A stretch of 64,000 nt of DNA from CAWGJF01 sp963822905 (lineage in GTDB: Bacteria; Bacteroidota; Ignavibacteria; Ignavibacteriales; Ignavibacteriaceae): NCBI GenBank assembly GCA_963822905.1, contig CAWGJF010000002.1:774222-838221 (forward strand), written 5' to 3'. The notes under the pieces were generated by a model, which saw nothing but the letters and a program-made list of their open reading frames with translations, did not search any database and was not told the DNA's origin. The translations under genes and the position numbers were made by a program. Of the stretch, positions 37,125 to 46,416 are shown piece by piece. Position 1 is the first letter of the stretch, and every line of letters begins with the position of its first letter.

Positions 37125-38684
37125 ATGCCTGCTACTAATAAGATTAAAGAGTTGATGGATCTTCGTCAGGAAGCAAGACTTGGCGGAGGTGAAAAACGAA
37201 TAGATGCACAACATAAAAAAGGTAAACTTACCGCGCGTGAACGTATTGATCTTCTCTTGGATGAAGGAAGTTTTGAAGAATTTGATATGTTCGTTTCTCA
37301 TCGAAGTATAGATTTTGGTTTAGATAAAGAAGCTTATCTATCTGATGGTGTTGTAACCGGTTACGGAACAATAGATGGAAGATTAGTTTATGTCTTTTCA
37401 CAGGATTTTACTGTATTCGGAGGATCACTTTCAGAAATGTATGCGCAAAAGATTTGTAAAATCATGGATAAAGCGATGAAAGTCGGAGCACCAATAATTG
37501 GTATAAACGATAGTGGCGGAGCAAGGATACAGGAGGGAGTTAAAAGTCTTGGCGGGTATGCAGATATCTTTGAAAGGAATATCCTGGCTTCTGGAGTAGT
37601 TCCACAAATCTCAGCTGTCTTTGGTCCTTGTGCCGGTGGTGCTGTTTATTCCCCTGCCTTAACTGATTTTGTATTGATGACTGAAGATACCAGTTACATG
37701 TTTGTAACCGGTCCCAAAGTTGTAAAAACAGTCACAGGAGAAGAAGTTACTCAGGAAGAACTTGGCGGAGCTCATGTTCACGCAAGCAAATCCGGGGTGG
37801 CCCACTTTGTAGCAAGTGATGAACACGAAGGAATTTCGATAATCCGGAAACTTATTTCATACCTGCCGCAAAATAATCTTGAAGACCCGCCTATTTCACA
37901 TAGTGATGATCCAATTGACAGGCTTGAAGATTCACTCAATGAAATCATTCCTGAAAATCCGAATAAACCCTATGATGTTAAAGATGTAATTCATTTAATT
38001 GTTGACTATGGAGAATTCCTGGAAGTACAAAGAAGTTATGCTGCAAACATAGTAACAGGTTTTGCAAAGTTTAATGGAATACCTGCTGGTATTGTTGCAA
38101 ACCAGCCAAACTATCTCGCAGGTGTTCTGGATATTAATGCTTCGCGGAAAGCCGCAAGGTTTGTAAGATTCTGTGATGCTTTCAATATCCCCATATTAAC
38201 TTTAGTTGATGTTCCCGGATTTTTACCCGGAACAGCTCAGGAATACCAGGGAATTATTTCTCATGGTGCAAAACTTCTTTTTGCTTATGGTGAAGCAACC
38301 GTTCCTAAAATCACTATCATTCTCCGCAAAGCATACGGCGGAGCTTATGACGTTATGAGTTCAAAACATTTACGCGGTGATATAAATTATGCCTGGCCCG
38401 GAGCGGAGATTGCAGTCATGGGTCCCAAAGGTGCAATCGAAATTCTGCACTATAAACAAATGCAGAAAATCGAAAACGTTGATGACCGGATTAAATTTCT
38501 TAAAGATAAAGAAGAAGAATACCGGAACAAATTTGCTACACCATACGTAGCAGCAAAATATGGTTACATTGATGATGTGATCGAACCAAGAAATACGCGG
38601 TTCAGAATTATTCGTTCTTTACAAATGCTTTCGACAAAAAAAGATACAAATCCTCCAAAGAAACATTCTAATATCCCGTTATAG
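37125..38684 (+). CDS. mmdA: Methylmalonyl-CoA decarboxylase alpha subunit / propionyl-CoA carboxyltransferase
   Basis: The protein has 519 residues of the acyl-CoA carboxyltransferase family. It has [15 protein letters not shown], the oxyanion glycines [14 protein letters not shown] near residue 130 and [11 protein letters not shown] near 175, and the C-terminal [10 protein letters not shown] and [15 protein letters not shown]. It moves CO2 between methylmalonyl-CoA and biotin on the carrier protein. Because OadG-like and OadB-like subunits follow and no biotin carboxylase is present, the decarboxylase role is more likely than a carboxylase. Confidence 0.92.
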   Translation: MPATNKIKELMDLRQEARLGGGEKRIDAQHKKGKLTARERIDLLLDEGSFEEFDMFVSHRSIDFGLDKEAYLSDGVVTGYGTIDGRLVYVFSQDFTVFGGSLSEMYAQKICKIMDKAMKVGAPIIGINDSGGARIQEGVKSLGGYADIFERNILASGVVPQISAVFGPCAGGAVYSPALTDFVLMTEDTSYMFVTGPKVVKTVTGEEVTQEELGGAHVHASKSGVAHFVASDEHEGISIIRKLISYLPQNNLEDPPISHSDDPIDRLEDSLNEIIPENPNKPYDVKDVIHLIVDYGEFLEVQRSYAANIVTGFAKFNGIPAGIVANQPNYLAGVLDINASRKAARFVRFCDAFNIPILTLVDVPGFLPGTAQEYQGIISHGAKLLFAYGEATVPKITIILRKAYGGAYDVMSSKHLRGDINYAWPGAEIAVMGPKGAIEILHYKQMQKIENVDDRIKFLKDKEEEYRNKFATPYVAAKYGYIDDVIEPRNTRFRIIRSLQMLSTKKDTNPPKKHSNIPL

Positions 38685-38686
38685 TT

Positions 38687-39139
38687 ATGAATGAAGAATT
38701 AAATATTGCGGTTGACACTGTTAGAACTGCAATTGATACATTAAAAAACACAGTTGACAATTCAAAGAGTTTGCAAAATATTTCTTTTGATTTTTCAAAG
38801 ATGTTGAATGGAGATGGGATTTTCATTTCGATTATTGGATATATTGTTGTATTCCTTTCATTAATGCTACTTTACTTATTCTTTGCAAACATCTCGAAAT
38901 TTTTGATGATGAGGCAAAAGCTTCGTTTAAAAAAATCAGGTGTCAAATCTGAACTATCAAACGAAGAATTATCAATGAGTGGCGAAATAAATGCCGCAAT
39001 TGGTTTGGCACTTTATCTTCATTTTGAAGAAGTCCATGATTTTGAAAATACAGTTCTTACAATAAAAAAAGTTCAGAAAACTTATTCGCCGTGGAGTTCA
39101 AAAATATACGGTTTAAGAGAATATCCGAAGAGAAAGTAA
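38687..39139 (+). CDS. OadG/MmdD-type small membrane subunit of the sodium pump
   Basis: The protein has 150 residues: one membrane helix (about 47-68), a charged linker, then a C-terminal AAIGLALYLHFEEVHDFENTVLTIKK and TYSPWSSKIYGL, the conserved tail of OadG/MmdD. This subunit joins the carboxyltransferase to the membrane pump. It starts 2 bp after the carboxyltransferase gene. The N-terminal 45 residues look like an amphipathic extension unlike short OadG proteins. Confidence 0.85.
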   Translation: MNEELNIAVDTVRTAIDTLKNTVDNSKSLQNISFDFSKMLNGDGIFISIIGYIVVFLSLMLLYLFFANISKFLMMRQKLRLKKSGVKSELSNEELSMSGEINAAIGLALYLHFEEVHDFENTVLTIKKVQKTYSPWSSKIYGLREYPKRK

Positions 39140-39143
39140 TATC

Positions 39144-39584
39144 ATGAAGAAATTTAAGTTTAACATTCAGGGTAACAACTACGAAGTTGAAATACTGAAC
39201 ATCGAAGAAAATATTGCTGAGATAGAAGTAAATGGTTCAACTTACAAAGTTGAGATACAGCAGGAAGTTAAAACAATAAAAACTCCGAAGCTTGTACGAA
39301 AACAGACTGAACCATCCCAGGAATCAGCAACAGTTAAAACGAATAAGCCTTCCGCAAAGGCAGCTGCAGGATTAATTAAAGCTCCGCTACCAGGTGTGAT
39401 TCTGGAAGTAAAAGCCAAAGAAGGTGATGAAGTTAAAATTGGTGATAAACTTCTTGTAATGGAAGCAATGAAAATGGAAAATAATATTAATGCTGATCGC
39501 GAAGGAAAAATTGTTTCTGTAAAAGTGAAACAGGGTGATTCAGTTTTAGAAGGAGATGTTCTTATAGAAATCGGAGCTAAGTAA
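39144..39584 (+). CDS. Biotin carrier protein (MmdC-like)
   Basis: The protein has 146 residues: an N-terminal small beta domain (1-45), a Pro/Ala-containing linker (50-78), then a biotinyl domain with EAMKMEN where Lys110 carries biotin. The biotin swings between the carboxyltransferase and the membrane subunit. Its stop overlaps the next start by one base (TAATG). Confidence 0.95.
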   Translation: MKKFKFNIQGNNYEVEILNIEENIAEIEVNGSTYKVEIQQEVKTIKTPKLVRKQTEPSQESATVKTNKPSAKAAAGLIKAPLPGVILEVKAKEGDEVKIGDKLLVMEAMKMENNINADREGKIVSVKVKQGDSVLEGDVLIEIGAK

Positions 39585-40720
39585 TGGAAGGTTTGCAGAA
39601 GTTTTTTGATTTTACCGGCTTTGCAAATGTAACTCCTGGTCATGTTGTTATGATTATGGTCGGTCTGGCTTTCATTTACCTCGCCATTAAAAAAGAATAC
39701 GAGCCATTACTTTTAATTCCTATCGGCTTTGGAATTATTGTTGGGAATATTCCTTACTTCGAAAGTGCTGGTTTGCAACTGGGAATTTATGATGATGGGA
39801 GCGTACTAAACTTTTTGTACTTTGGCGTGCTCAAAGGTATTTACCCACCATTAATATTTCTCGGTATTGGTGCAATGACCGACTTTTCTGCACTTCTTTC
39901 TAATCCCAAACTAATGTTATTAGGTGCTGCAGCACAAGTTGGAATATTTGCAACATTACTTGGCGCATTGTCACTTGGATTCTCAATGGATCAGGCAGCA
40001 GCAATAGGTATTATCGGTGGCGCCGACGGACCAACTGCTATCTTTCTTTCTTCAAGATTAGCACCGGAATTAATAGGACCGATTGCAATCGCTGCTTATT
40101 CATATATGGCTCTCGTTCCTGTAATTCAACCACCGATTATTAAATTATTTACAACAAAAAAAGAACGACTCATTAAAATGAAACCGCCTCGTTCAGTTTC
40201 AAGACTTGAGAAAGTTCTTTTTCCTGTTATCGGTTTTATTTTAACGGCTTTCATTTCTCCTGGTGCATTACCATTACTAGGTATGTTGTTCTTCGGAAAT
40301 CTTTTAAAAGAAAGTGGAGTTACAAAAAGGCTTTCTGACACTGCACGGTCTTCAATGATCGACATCGTAACAATACTTCTCGGTTTAACAGTCGGTGCAT
40401 CAACACAGGCAACTATTTTCTTAACGCCTCAATCAATGTTGATTTTTGTACTTGGAGCAATTTCATTTGCAGTCGCAACAGCGGGTGGAGTTGTTTTTGC
40501 GAGAATTATGAACTTATTTCTGAAAGATGACAGTAAAATAAATCCTATGATTGGCGCTGCAGGCGTTTCTGCAGTTCCGGATAGTGCACGTGTAGTTCAT
40601 ACGATGGGAATAAAAGAAGATCCGTCTAATTACTTACTGATGCATGCTATGGCACCGAACGTTGCAGGAGTCATTGGAAGTGCGGTTGCAGCAGGTATTC
40701 TTCTCTCATTTTTAATGTAA
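39584..40720 (+). CDS. Sodium-translocating decarboxylase beta subunit (OadB/MmdB)
   Basis: The protein has 378 residues and about nine to eleven membrane helices. Conserved blocks: FLGIGAMTDFSALL near residue 89, IGIIGGADGPTAIFLS near 144 (with the Asp implicated in Na+ binding), GLTVGASTQA near 265, and MGIKEDPSNYLLMHAMAPNVAGVIGSAVAAG at the end. It decarboxylates carboxybiotin and exports Na+. Last gene of the operon; it ends 11 bp from the convergent wzc-like gene. Confidence 0.95.
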   Translation: MEGLQKFFDFTGFANVTPGHVVMIMVGLAFIYLAIKKEYEPLLLIPIGFGIIVGNIPYFESAGLQLGIYDDGSVLNFLYFGVLKGIYPPLIFLGIGAMTDFSALLSNPKLMLLGAAAQVGIFATLLGALSLGFSMDQAAAIGIIGGADGPTAIFLSSRLAPELIGPIAIAAYSYMALVPVIQPPIIKLFTTKKERLIKMKPPRSVSRLEKVLFPVIGFILTAFISPGALPLLGMLFFGNLLKESGVTKRLSDTARSSMIDIVTILLGLTVGASTQATIFLTPQSMLIFVLGAISFAVATAGGVVFARIMNLFLKDDSKINPMIGAAGVSAVPDSARVVHTMGIKEDPSNYLLMHAMAPNVAGVIGSAVAAGILLSFLM

Positions 40721-40731
40721 AAGATTAGAAT

Positions 40732-42966
40732 TTATATTTTACTACGTTTTGATTCCGGCGTTGAATAGTAATAGTAATATTTATAATAAGATCCGTAACC
40801 GCCTTTGTAACTGAAATTGTTCAGTACCGTTCCAAGAAATTGTGTGTTTTCTCTTCTTATCAGTTCAACAGAACGTCTCATCAATTCTACTTCTGTAGTT
40901 TCAGATGAAACAACAAGTAAAGTTCCATCAACCATGCTTGTTAAAATTTCTGCATCTGCAACAGCAACAATAGGTGGAGAGTCAATTATCACCAGGTCAT
41001 ATTCATCTCTTAACTCAATAAGAAATTTTCTCATTTCTTTTGAATCAAGCATCTCAGCTGGATTTGGGGGAATAGTACCTGATGGAATAGCATAAAGATT
41101 TTTTATATCACTCGTTTTAACAATTTCTTCTCGTGAAGCGTTACCTGTTAAAAAGTCTATCAATCCCGGCACTCTTTCAGTGTTAAATACTTTGTGCATC
41201 GAAGGTTTTCTTAAATCACAATCGAGCAAGAGTATTTTCTTGTTTGATAAAGCAAAACTTCCGGCCAGGTTAATTGCGATTGTACTTTTTCCTTCCTGCG
41301 GTGCAGATGAGGTAATCAAAATTGTTTTCAGTGTTTCCTTGTTAACTCTTGAAAACTGGATTCTTGTTCTCAGAGCTCTAAATGCTTCACTCGGAACTGA
41401 GTCAGGTCTTTTAGCAACTATAAACTGGAATTCTTTTGAATCAGTTAACCCGAGCCCTTCAATTTTTGGAATCCAGGCAAGTACATTAATATTTTTACTC
41501 TCAATATCATCTGGAGTTTTAACTGTATCATCGAAATAATTTTTAATAAAAACGTAACCGATTGCTAGCCCGGCTCCAAATACTAATCCAACTAAAATAA
41601 TTAAAAGTCTGTTTGGTTTTGCCGGGTGTGTTGGTTTTCGTGCAGCATCAATTATTACAACATTTCCCGGTTGAGATTGTTCATTTATTAATGCTTCCTG
41701 GTAACGTTGTTCAACTAGGAGGTATAGTTTTTCAAGTGCTTCACTTTTCCTTTTTAGTCTTGCAAGTTCAATCGTTGTTTTTGGAAGCTCGTTAAATCTA
41801 GATTCGTATCCTTTTACAACCTGGCCAAGTTCTTTTTCTGAAGTTCGGAGTGATTGATTTTTTACTTCCTCTTCTATTATCTTTTGAGTTAATTCTTTAA
41901 CTTCTTCCGGGCTGCTTGCAAAGATTCCTGCTTTTAATGTTTGAAGTTCCTTATCAAGCTGACTTTGTAATTCACTTATTTTCCTGTCATATTCCTGCAT
42001 CACAGGCGAGTCATTTTTCATATCGGTAGACTTTGATAACGCAACCTGCTTATTAATCTCAAGCTTTACTATCTCATCCTGGATTGCTTTGATATAAGTT
42101 TGTGAAGAAAGGGATTGCAGGTAGTCTGACATTCGGGGGTTTTGCTTTTCGAGTTCAGCACGAAGGTTTTCCAAAACTTTATCCGAGGCCATCAAATCTA
42201 CTTTGGTTGCACTTTCCTGTGCTTCAAATTGTGAAAGTATATTTATCAGGGAGTTTGCTCTCTCATCAAGTGCAATTATTCCACCCTTCTGCTGAAACTC
42301 TTTTAATGTTTCTTCTGCTGCATTCAACTCATCATTTTTTTCGTCTCTCTGCTCTTCAAGAAAATTCTTAACAAGAGTTAGTTGGTTCCTGTTCATTTCA
42401 AGATTTAATATCCGGTATTCTTCAGAATATACATTTGCAATTAATGCTGCTTCGTAGGGTGAGGGTGACTGGGCGGAAATTTCAACTACATCCAATCCAC
42501 GCTTTTGATCAATCGACACGGTACTTAATTCCTGGATAAGATCATCAACAAGTTTTAGATTTCTTTTCTTACCGCTGAACTTCGATTCTTCCTCCAGCAA
42601 AATATAGTATTTATCTTTATCAGGATTCCTAAAAAAACTATCAATCAATGCTTTGGCAACTTTCTCTCTTGTGCGGTAAGATTGCATTATCTCTATTTCA
42701 TTTGCAATAAACCTGTCATTGCCCCACTCCTGGAATTCAGGCATTAAAGGTGCAGTTAGAACACTGCCGCCCTGTGGTTTCGATAATCTTAATGATGCAG
42801 TTGATCTGTATATATTTGTCGCGTTTATTGCATACACAATTGCAATAACCAACCCCGCCACAGTTATTAAAATTACCGGGATAAGGTGATTTCTGATCAG
42901 CCTGATATAATCTTTTAAAGTGTTGGATTCCTGGGAGTTGACAATATCGTTAGGTAAATTTTCCAA
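40732..42966 (-). CDS. Wzc-like tyrosine autokinase (GumC/CapB fusion)
   Basis: The protein has 744 residues: an N-terminal Wzz domain with helix about 30-50, a long coiled coil (170-440), a second membrane helix (about 455-475), then the BY-kinase: Walker A SSAPQEGKSTIAIN near 538, Walker A' LLLDCDLRKPSM, Walker B LVIIDSPPIV. The C-terminus is a tyrosine cluster (GYGSYYKYYYYYS) for autophosphorylation. It controls chain length and export of a surface polysaccharide with a Wza-like partner. It follows the SLBB gene by 9 bp. Confidence 0.94.
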   Translation of the reverse strand: MENLPNDIVNSQESNTLKDYIRLIRNHLIPVILITVAGLVIAIVYAINATNIYRSTASLRLSKPQGGSVLTAPLMPEFQEWGNDRFIANEIEIMQSYRTREKVAKALIDSFFRNPDKDKYYILLEEESKFSGKKRNLKLVDDLIQELSTVSIDQKRGLDVVEISAQSPSPYEAALIANVYSEEYRILNLEMNRNQLTLVKNFLEEQRDEKNDELNAAEETLKEFQQKGGIIALDERANSLINILSQFEAQESATKVDLMASDKVLENLRAELEKQNPRMSDYLQSLSSQTYIKAIQDEIVKLEINKQVALSKSTDMKNDSPVMQEYDRKISELQSQLDKELQTLKAGIFASSPEEVKELTQKIIEEEVKNQSLRTSEKELGQVVKGYESRFNELPKTTIELARLKRKSEALEKLYLLVEQRYQEALINEQSQPGNVVIIDAARKPTHPAKPNRLLIILVGLVFGAGLAIGYVFIKNYFDDTVKTPDDIESKNINVLAWIPKIEGLGLTDSKEFQFIVAKRPDSVPSEAFRALRTRIQFSRVNKETLKTILITSSAPQEGKSTIAINLAGSFALSNKKILLLDCDLRKPSMHKVFNTERVPGLIDFLTGNASREEIVKTSDIKNLYAIPSGTIPPNPAEMLDSKEMRKFLIELRDEYDLVIIDSPPIVAVADAEILTSMVDGTLLVVSSETTEVELMRRSVELIRRENTQFLGTVLNNFSYKGGYGSYYKYYYYYSTPESKRSKI

Positions 42967-42975
42967 TTTATTATA

Positions 42976-43485
42976 CTATTTATTAATTGTAATTATTAAA
43001 GTAGCTATTGAAACGAGAGTAGTAACAACACCGAGAGCTAGTGAAATATAATTCTCAAGATATAATCTTGGTTTTCCCGGAATAATAAGAATATCACCAG
43101 CCTTTATTTTATTCAGATCAAGATTATTCTGCAGATTATCATTCCACCAGAGATCATTATAATTAAATTTATACAGCTTCTGGCTGGAGTCTTTTTCTAC
43201 CCGGTAAAGTCTTATATCATCAAGTTTAGAATCATCCGAAATGCCGCCGGCATATGAAATAAGATCGTTTATATCACTTCCGATCGGGATAACATATCTT
43301 CCGGGATATTTTACATAACCCCAAACGGCTACTTTTATATTTAAGCCACTTGGGTCTGAGTAGTCAAATAAAGCACCCTGGTTATTAAATCTTTGATTTG
43401 GATTCATCCCAAGCTGGTAATTTTCATCCTGTGAGAATATTGGAAATGCAAGGACTAAAATGAACAGAATCAGAAAATATTTCAT
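42976..43485 (-). CDS. SLBB-domain polysaccharide export-like protein
   Basis: The protein has 169 residues: a signal peptide to about residue 19, an SLBB beta-grasp domain (VAVWGYVKYPGRYVIPIGSDINDLISYAGG, about 50-80), and a C-terminal membrane helix (about 145-165). It lacks the Poly_export domain of Wza, so it cannot be a full outer-membrane channel; it may act as an adaptor to the Wzc-like kinase encoded next to it. Confidence 0.8.
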   Translation of the reverse strand: MKYFLILFILVLAFPIFSQDENYQLGMNPNQRFNNQGALFDYSDPSGLNIKVAVWGYVKYPGRYVIPIGSDINDLISYAGGISDDSKLDDIRLYRVEKDSSQKLYKFNYNDLWWNDNLQNNLDLNKIKAGDILIIPGKPRLYLENYISLALGVVTTLVSIATLIITINK

Positions 43486-43886
43486 GTACCACTCTTGAAT
43501 TAAATTGTAGGGTAGAAATTTATAAAATATTTATTGTTCATCAAATTAAAAGCCAGCTCAAATTTATGTTCTTTCCAATATAATATAACCTAATTACTAT
43601 TAACAATACTTTACACCAAAAATTTTTGTTGTGGATTTAATCATAGTATTTAATATTTTGTATTACCCGTTAACCTGACTTCTTTATAAATAGCTTTAAG
43701 TTCAATAAGCATTTTTTACCATCCGTAATTTTCCGGAATAAAAAATGTAATTCTGACTGGTGGTGTACTGAATATTATATTATTCCTTCTTCATAATTAC
43801 TATTTTCAAAAGATTATTTCTCCATTTTGACGGTACGGAGATTGAAGTTAATTAATAAATTTTATACTAATTTCACTTAATTTAAC
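43486..43886. other. Divergent promoter region of the polysaccharide locus
   Basis: 401 bp between the SLBB gene (minus) and the outer-membrane protein gene (plus). It is AT-rich with scattered A/T tracts and must carry two divergent promoters. I see no hairpin, repeat or RNA gene that stands out. Confidence 0.5.
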
Positions 43887-45056
43887 ATGAAAACGCAACT
43901 ATTAACATTTATTGTGCTTGTAATTTTATTAGCCATACCACAGGTTCTTTTTGCACAGGAAGATGAAGAACCGATTTTGTATTATCAAATGGAACCTCTT
44001 GATGATAGTCTTTTTATCCATATACAGGAACAGCTTTTTATTGATCCACCTGACCCTAAAGCGGAGATTGTTGTTGACATACGTGATGCTAATAACCAGA
44101 CAATATCTGTTAAAGGAACTCTGTATCCTTTCCTTGCAATTAAACCAGAGACTAGAGCGCTTGTAGTGACATATCCTTTTAAATTAAATCTTGAAGAAAC
44201 CGTCAACTTTTCAAGTGTTTTTACCCGTGTAATTAATAAGCTCAGGTTTGATAAAATTCTTAATCCTCCAAGTGTGTTCCAGATTTCACCCGGGTTAAGT
44301 TATATCAATCCATACCTGCAGCTAATGGGCGGTGAAAGATTCGGTATATCACTTAAAAGAGATGTGGGGATTTCATTTGGGATGGGAACTCCTTATTCCG
44401 GAGCTCTTGAAACAAACTTTTTTGAAGTCAACTTCCATATTCTTGGGGCACATGGTGGAATATTTTCTGCTGCTGATGTATTCACAGAACAGAAAAGTTC
44501 TCAGAACCATAATAACTTATATGTTACATCAGGTTACCAATTTAGTTATATAATTCCGTTTGGAAATTTCTTTGAGATCGGTTACCTGAGTGTTTCAGAT
44601 ACATTCGCTAATTCACAGATTTTAAAATATACTGAGCAGACAGTTAATAAAGATAACATAGTCCGCAATCCTGATGGAACCATAAAATACCAACCTTATC
44701 TTCTCACCGGTTCATTTATAAACTGGGAACTCAGGTACCCGGTAAAAATACTTGCTGCAACAAGAGGTAAAGTTTATGTTGCAAGATTTTTAGATGAGAC
44801 TCACGTTGGTTTTATGGGCAGAGAAATGTCTTTGGCAGGAAGTGTTTTTGATCTAAGACTTGATGCTATGGTTTCTTCTCCGGTCCGTCAGCCTCAATTA
44901 GTGTTTGATCTTGAAGTTCAGAAGATATTCGACTACTGGGCATTTTCTACGATTGCAATCGGACCAAGTTTAATAATGACTAATCTTAAAAGCGGAAGTT
45001 TTGGTTTCAGTTCATTATATTTTAATATCAGGATTAAAGTCGGTTCAGTTTTATAA
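43887..45056 (+). CDS. Outer-membrane beta-rich protein of unknown function
   Basis: The protein has 389 residues with a clear signal peptide ending LFAQEDEE. Residues about 50-120 form a beta domain; from about 125 on, alternating strands and a C-terminal FNIRIKVGSVL suggest a barrel or surface beta-sheet. I recognise no family. It lies between the Wzc/SLBB genes and a flippase, so a role in polysaccharide export or anchoring is possible but not shown. Confidence 0.6.
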   Translation: MKTQLLTFIVLVILLAIPQVLFAQEDEEPILYYQMEPLDDSLFIHIQEQLFIDPPDPKAEIVVDIRDANNQTISVKGTLYPFLAIKPETRALVVTYPFKLNLEETVNFSSVFTRVINKLRFDKILNPPSVFQISPGLSYINPYLQLMGGERFGISLKRDVGISFGMGTPYSGALETNFFEVNFHILGAHGGIFSAADVFTEQKSSQNHNNLYVTSGYQFSYIIPFGNFFEIGYLSVSDTFANSQILKYTEQTVNKDNIVRNPDGTIKYQPYLLTGSFINWELRYPVKILAATRGKVYVARFLDETHVGFMGREMSLAGSVFDLRLDAMVSSPVRQPQLVFDLEVQKIFDYWAFSTIAIGPSLIMTNLKSGSFGFSSLYFNIRIKVGSVL

Positions 45057-45096
45057 ACATGATAGGTTTTCAGGTTTTATCATGTTATAAAAACTG
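45046..45096 (+). terminator. Long hairpin terminator overlapping the upstream stop codon
   Basis: Near-perfect 18-bp arms (45046-45063 and 45079-45096) with a 15-base loop, followed by TTAATTTTT. The left arm contains the stop codon of the outer-membrane protein gene. Strong terminator for that gene. Confidence 0.8.
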
Positions 45097-46338
45097 TTAA
45101 TTTTTCCGTGCTTAAGTTTATTCATTTTCACGGTTAATTATCTGAACCCGGCTTCATCAACAAAATGGTTTGAATTAAAAAAGTTCCTGCTTCTCGGGCT
45201 TGCTGTATTCTCTTCAAAAATAGCTCTTCTTTTTATTGCCTATTTTTTTGATGCTGATACATACAACATTTTTAACCAGGCATACTATACTTCCTCCCTG
45301 CTTATTCTTTTCGGCGCTCTTGGATTCAATATTGCTGTCACCCGTATTAAAATTAATCCTGGTTTAATTTATCTTTCAGTTTTAGTAAATCTAGTTCTCA
45401 CATACCTCGTCCTCTATTTTATCTCCGAAGCTTTTACTGATCCTGCATACATTGTCTCGGTTTTTATATATAGTTATTTCAGTGTGCTTGGAGGAATTTT
45501 TACTTTCCAACTACTTTTTGAGGGACGGTACCGGGATTTTGTTTACCTTACCCTGTTCTTCTCACTGCTGCATCTTGCGATAATACCTGTTGTTCTCTTC
45601 CTAAAAGTTAACGTCGTATTTACACTTCCATTTGTTACTGCTGCATGGTTTTTACTTGGATATCCAAAATTCATTCGCCAGTCAGGGAAAGGATCAATAG
45701 TATGGAGGGAATTTTACAAGCTTGGATTGTCTGCCTTTATAATCAACTCGGCAGTATCACTGGCATTATCACTTGATAAATATTACGTGAATTCTTTTTT
45801 TGAAATATCACTGGCAAACTCATATACATTTTCCTGGTCACTGACTGCACCGGTGTTTTATATAGGTTCGATAATAGAAAGATATCTCTACTCAGGCAAG
45901 TATGAAATGAAGTTAAGTTTTTTCCGTAAAGGATTCGGGCTATCCATTGTATTCATTCCCCTGTATGCAGTTTTGCTAATGGTATTTGTTTATTTCTTTC
46001 CTCAATATCTTCCTTCTTCTGTTGATGTGAACTATATGCAGAAGATCACAACAATGATGATAACCGGTTATTCAATTTACAGTCTTATACATTTTACCGT
46101 GAATGCATATCTTTTTAAACTGGTTCATACTTCTGTTCAAAAAGAGGTTTCCAAATACTATACAATTATCCTGTTCTTGTTCATCGGGTTCTTCTTTTTT
46201 GTTTTCCAGGATATGATTGTGCTCGATTACAAAACCCTGCTTATAACAATCTGGGTTTATATCTTTCTGCTGCTCATTGCAAAAATAGTTTTACTGTTCA
46301 GGAGAAAACAGGAAACCGTGAGTAATGAAATTGTATAG
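45094..46338 (+). CDS. Polysaccharide flippase (MATE/Wzx-like), start codon not evident
   Basis: The frame is open from 45091. Translation from about 45142 gives NPASSTKWFELKKFLLLG, then about 12 membrane helices, about 400 residues in total, the right size for a Wzx-type flippase. No ATG, GTG or TTG is present until GTG 45481, which would cut off three helices. CTG codons at 45094 and 45142 are candidates, or a base error has hidden an ATG. It flips lipid-linked oligosaccharides and fits the polysaccharide locus. Start uncertain. Confidence 0.7.
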   Translation: MLIFPCLSLFIFTVNYLNPASSTKWFELKKFLLLGLAVFSSKIALLFIAYFFDADTYNIFNQAYYTSSLLILFGALGFNIAVTRIKINPGLIYLSVLVNLVLTYLVLYFISEAFTDPAYIVSVFIYSYFSVLGGIFTFQLLFEGRYRDFVYLTLFFSLLHLAIIPVVLFLKVNVVFTLPFVTAAWFLLGYPKFIRQSGKGSIVWREFYKLGLSAFIINSAVSLALSLDKYYVNSFFEISLANSYTFSWSLTAPVFYIGSIIERYLYSGKYEMKLSFFRKGFGLSIVFIPLYAVLLMVFVYFFPQYLPSSVDVNYMQKITTMMITGYSIYSLIHFTVNAYLFKLVHTSVQKEVSKYYTIILFLFIGFFFFVFQDMIVLDYKTLLITIWVYIFLLLIAKIVLLFRRKQETVSNEIV

Positions 46339-46350
46339 TGGATCTATTAA

Positions 46351-46380
46351 TAAAAAAAGCGGATGAGTTATCATCCGCTT
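46351..46380 (-). terminator. Terminator for the gene at 46417-47628
   Basis: Perfect 10-bp arms (AAGCGGATGA/TCATCCGCTT, 46357-46366 and 46371-46380) with a 4-base loop. On the minus strand seven T residues follow. It may also act weakly on the plus strand after the flippase. Confidence 0.88.
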
Positions 46381-46416
46381 ATTATACAGCAATAGGGTCC
46401 TATCTCTTTAAAAGCC

